From Candidatus Rokuibacteriota bacterium (GTDB taxonomy: Bacteria > Methylomirabilota > Methylomirabilia > Rokubacteriales > CSP1-6): DNA of 8,138 nucleotides. Positions 7,795-8,138 of this stretch are shown in pieces. Both the position numbers and the translations under genes were made by a program. Location of the stretch: NCBI GenBank assembly GCA_016201575.1, contig JACQCN010000413.1, positions 1 to 8,138 of the forward strand. The letters are read 5' to 3'. How positions within the stretch are numbered: the stretch's first letter is position 1; each line of letters opens with the position of its first letter. The notes beneath the pieces were generated by a model that did no database searches, was not told the origin of the DNA, and saw nothing but the letters and a program-made list of their open reading frames with translations.

Positions 7795-8138
7795 TCGATC
7801 TCGCGAAGGAGCTGGGCGTGACCAGCAAGGACCTGATGGTCGCGCTCGACGAGATGGGGCAGAAGGGCAAGCGCGCCATGACTCCTCTCGATCTGGAGAC
7901 GGCCAACGCGCTTCGGGTGAAGCTCGGCAAGGGCCGCGAGCTGCCCGAGGAAGCCAAGCCGAAGCGCGCGGCCCGGCCCAAGGCGACGACGACCAAAGCG
8001 AAGGAGGCGCCGGCCCGCGGCAGGAAGGCGGGCGCGCCGACGGTGGAGGCCGAGCCCGAGCCCGTCGAGCTGAAGCCGGCGGCCACGATCGTCAAGCCGA
8101 GGCCGGCCGAGGTGGCGCCCGAGCCGCCGACGGAGATC
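7773..8138 (+). CDS. infB: Translation initiation factor IF2, N-terminal part (cut by window end)
   Basis: The first 122 codons of IF2, the GTPase that brings initiator fMet-tRNA to the 30S subunit and promotes subunit joining. The start MAAKIKVIDLAKELGVTSKDL matches the IF2 N-terminal helical domain (about 1-53). The sequence then enters the family's usual flexible, low-complexity linker rich in Lys, Ala, Pro and Glu (from about 54). The G domain and C-terminal domains lie beyond the window. The GTG start is chosen for the family match and the strong GGAGGAGGT upstream. The frame has no stop to base 8138. The overlap with ylxR implies coupled translation. Identity is secure from the N-terminal domain plus operon position, although the catalytic part is not visible. 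Confidence 0.94.
   Translation, partial: MAAKIKVIDLAKELGVTSKDLMVALDEMGQKGKRAMTPLDLETANALRVKLGKGRELPEEAKPKRAARPKATTTKAKEAPARGRKAGAPTVEAEPEPVELKPAATIVKPRPAEVAPEPPTEI

Overview
This window is a gene-dense, same-strand run of bacterial housekeeping genes with very high GC content and strong GC bias at third codon positions. All eight genes are on the + strand: dxr, rseP, ispG, proS, rimP, nusA, ylxR and the 5' end of infB. This order (MEP isoprenoid genes plus the site-2 protease, prolyl-tRNA synthetase, then the rimP-nusA-infB transcription/translation operon) is an ancestral arrangement seen with variations in Deltaproteobacteria, Firmicutes and several deep-branching phyla. With the high GC and the absence of polC between proS and rimP, I would guess an uncultured soil or sediment lineage of the Methylomirabilota/Rokubacteria or deltaproteobacterial kind. 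That placement is inference, not a demonstrated identification.

Layout. Bases 1-99 hold no gene I can identify, only a palindromic repeat (48-96). Then come dxr (100-1275), rseP (1272-2633, overlapping dxr in a GTGA junction) and ispG (2643-3734), which form one tightly spaced unit. A 97-base gap carries a second copy of the same palindromic repeat (3768-3815) and is followed by proS (3832-5523). A 140-base non-coding leader (5524-5663) contains a candidate sigma70-type promoter, a textbook intrinsic terminator at or near the predicted transcription start, and a second copy of one terminator arm just before rimP. The second unit is rimP (5664-6149), nusA (6146-7525), ylxR (7522-7794) and infB (from 7773, cut by the window end), with every junction overlapping.

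How the genes work together. Dxr and IspG are the second and the penultimate enzymes of the methylerythritol phosphate route to isoprenoids. RseP, between them, is an inner-membrane intramembrane protease. ProS charges tRNA-Pro. RimP (30S maturation), NusA (transcription elongation, pausing, termination), YlxR (small RNA-binding protein) and IF2 (initiation) couple transcription to translation. An intrinsic terminator at the head of an operon encoding NusA, a factor that itself stimulates intrinsic termination, suggests attenuation-type autoregulation.

I see no novel enzyme system, mobile element, CRISPR array or RNA gene. The parts worth a second look are non-coding: the paired hairpin repeats before dxr and proS, and the rimP leader with its duplicated arm. 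Two smaller protein oddities are a proline/glutamate-rich insertion between the KH domains of NusA and a four-cysteine arrangement in the ProS insertion domain.
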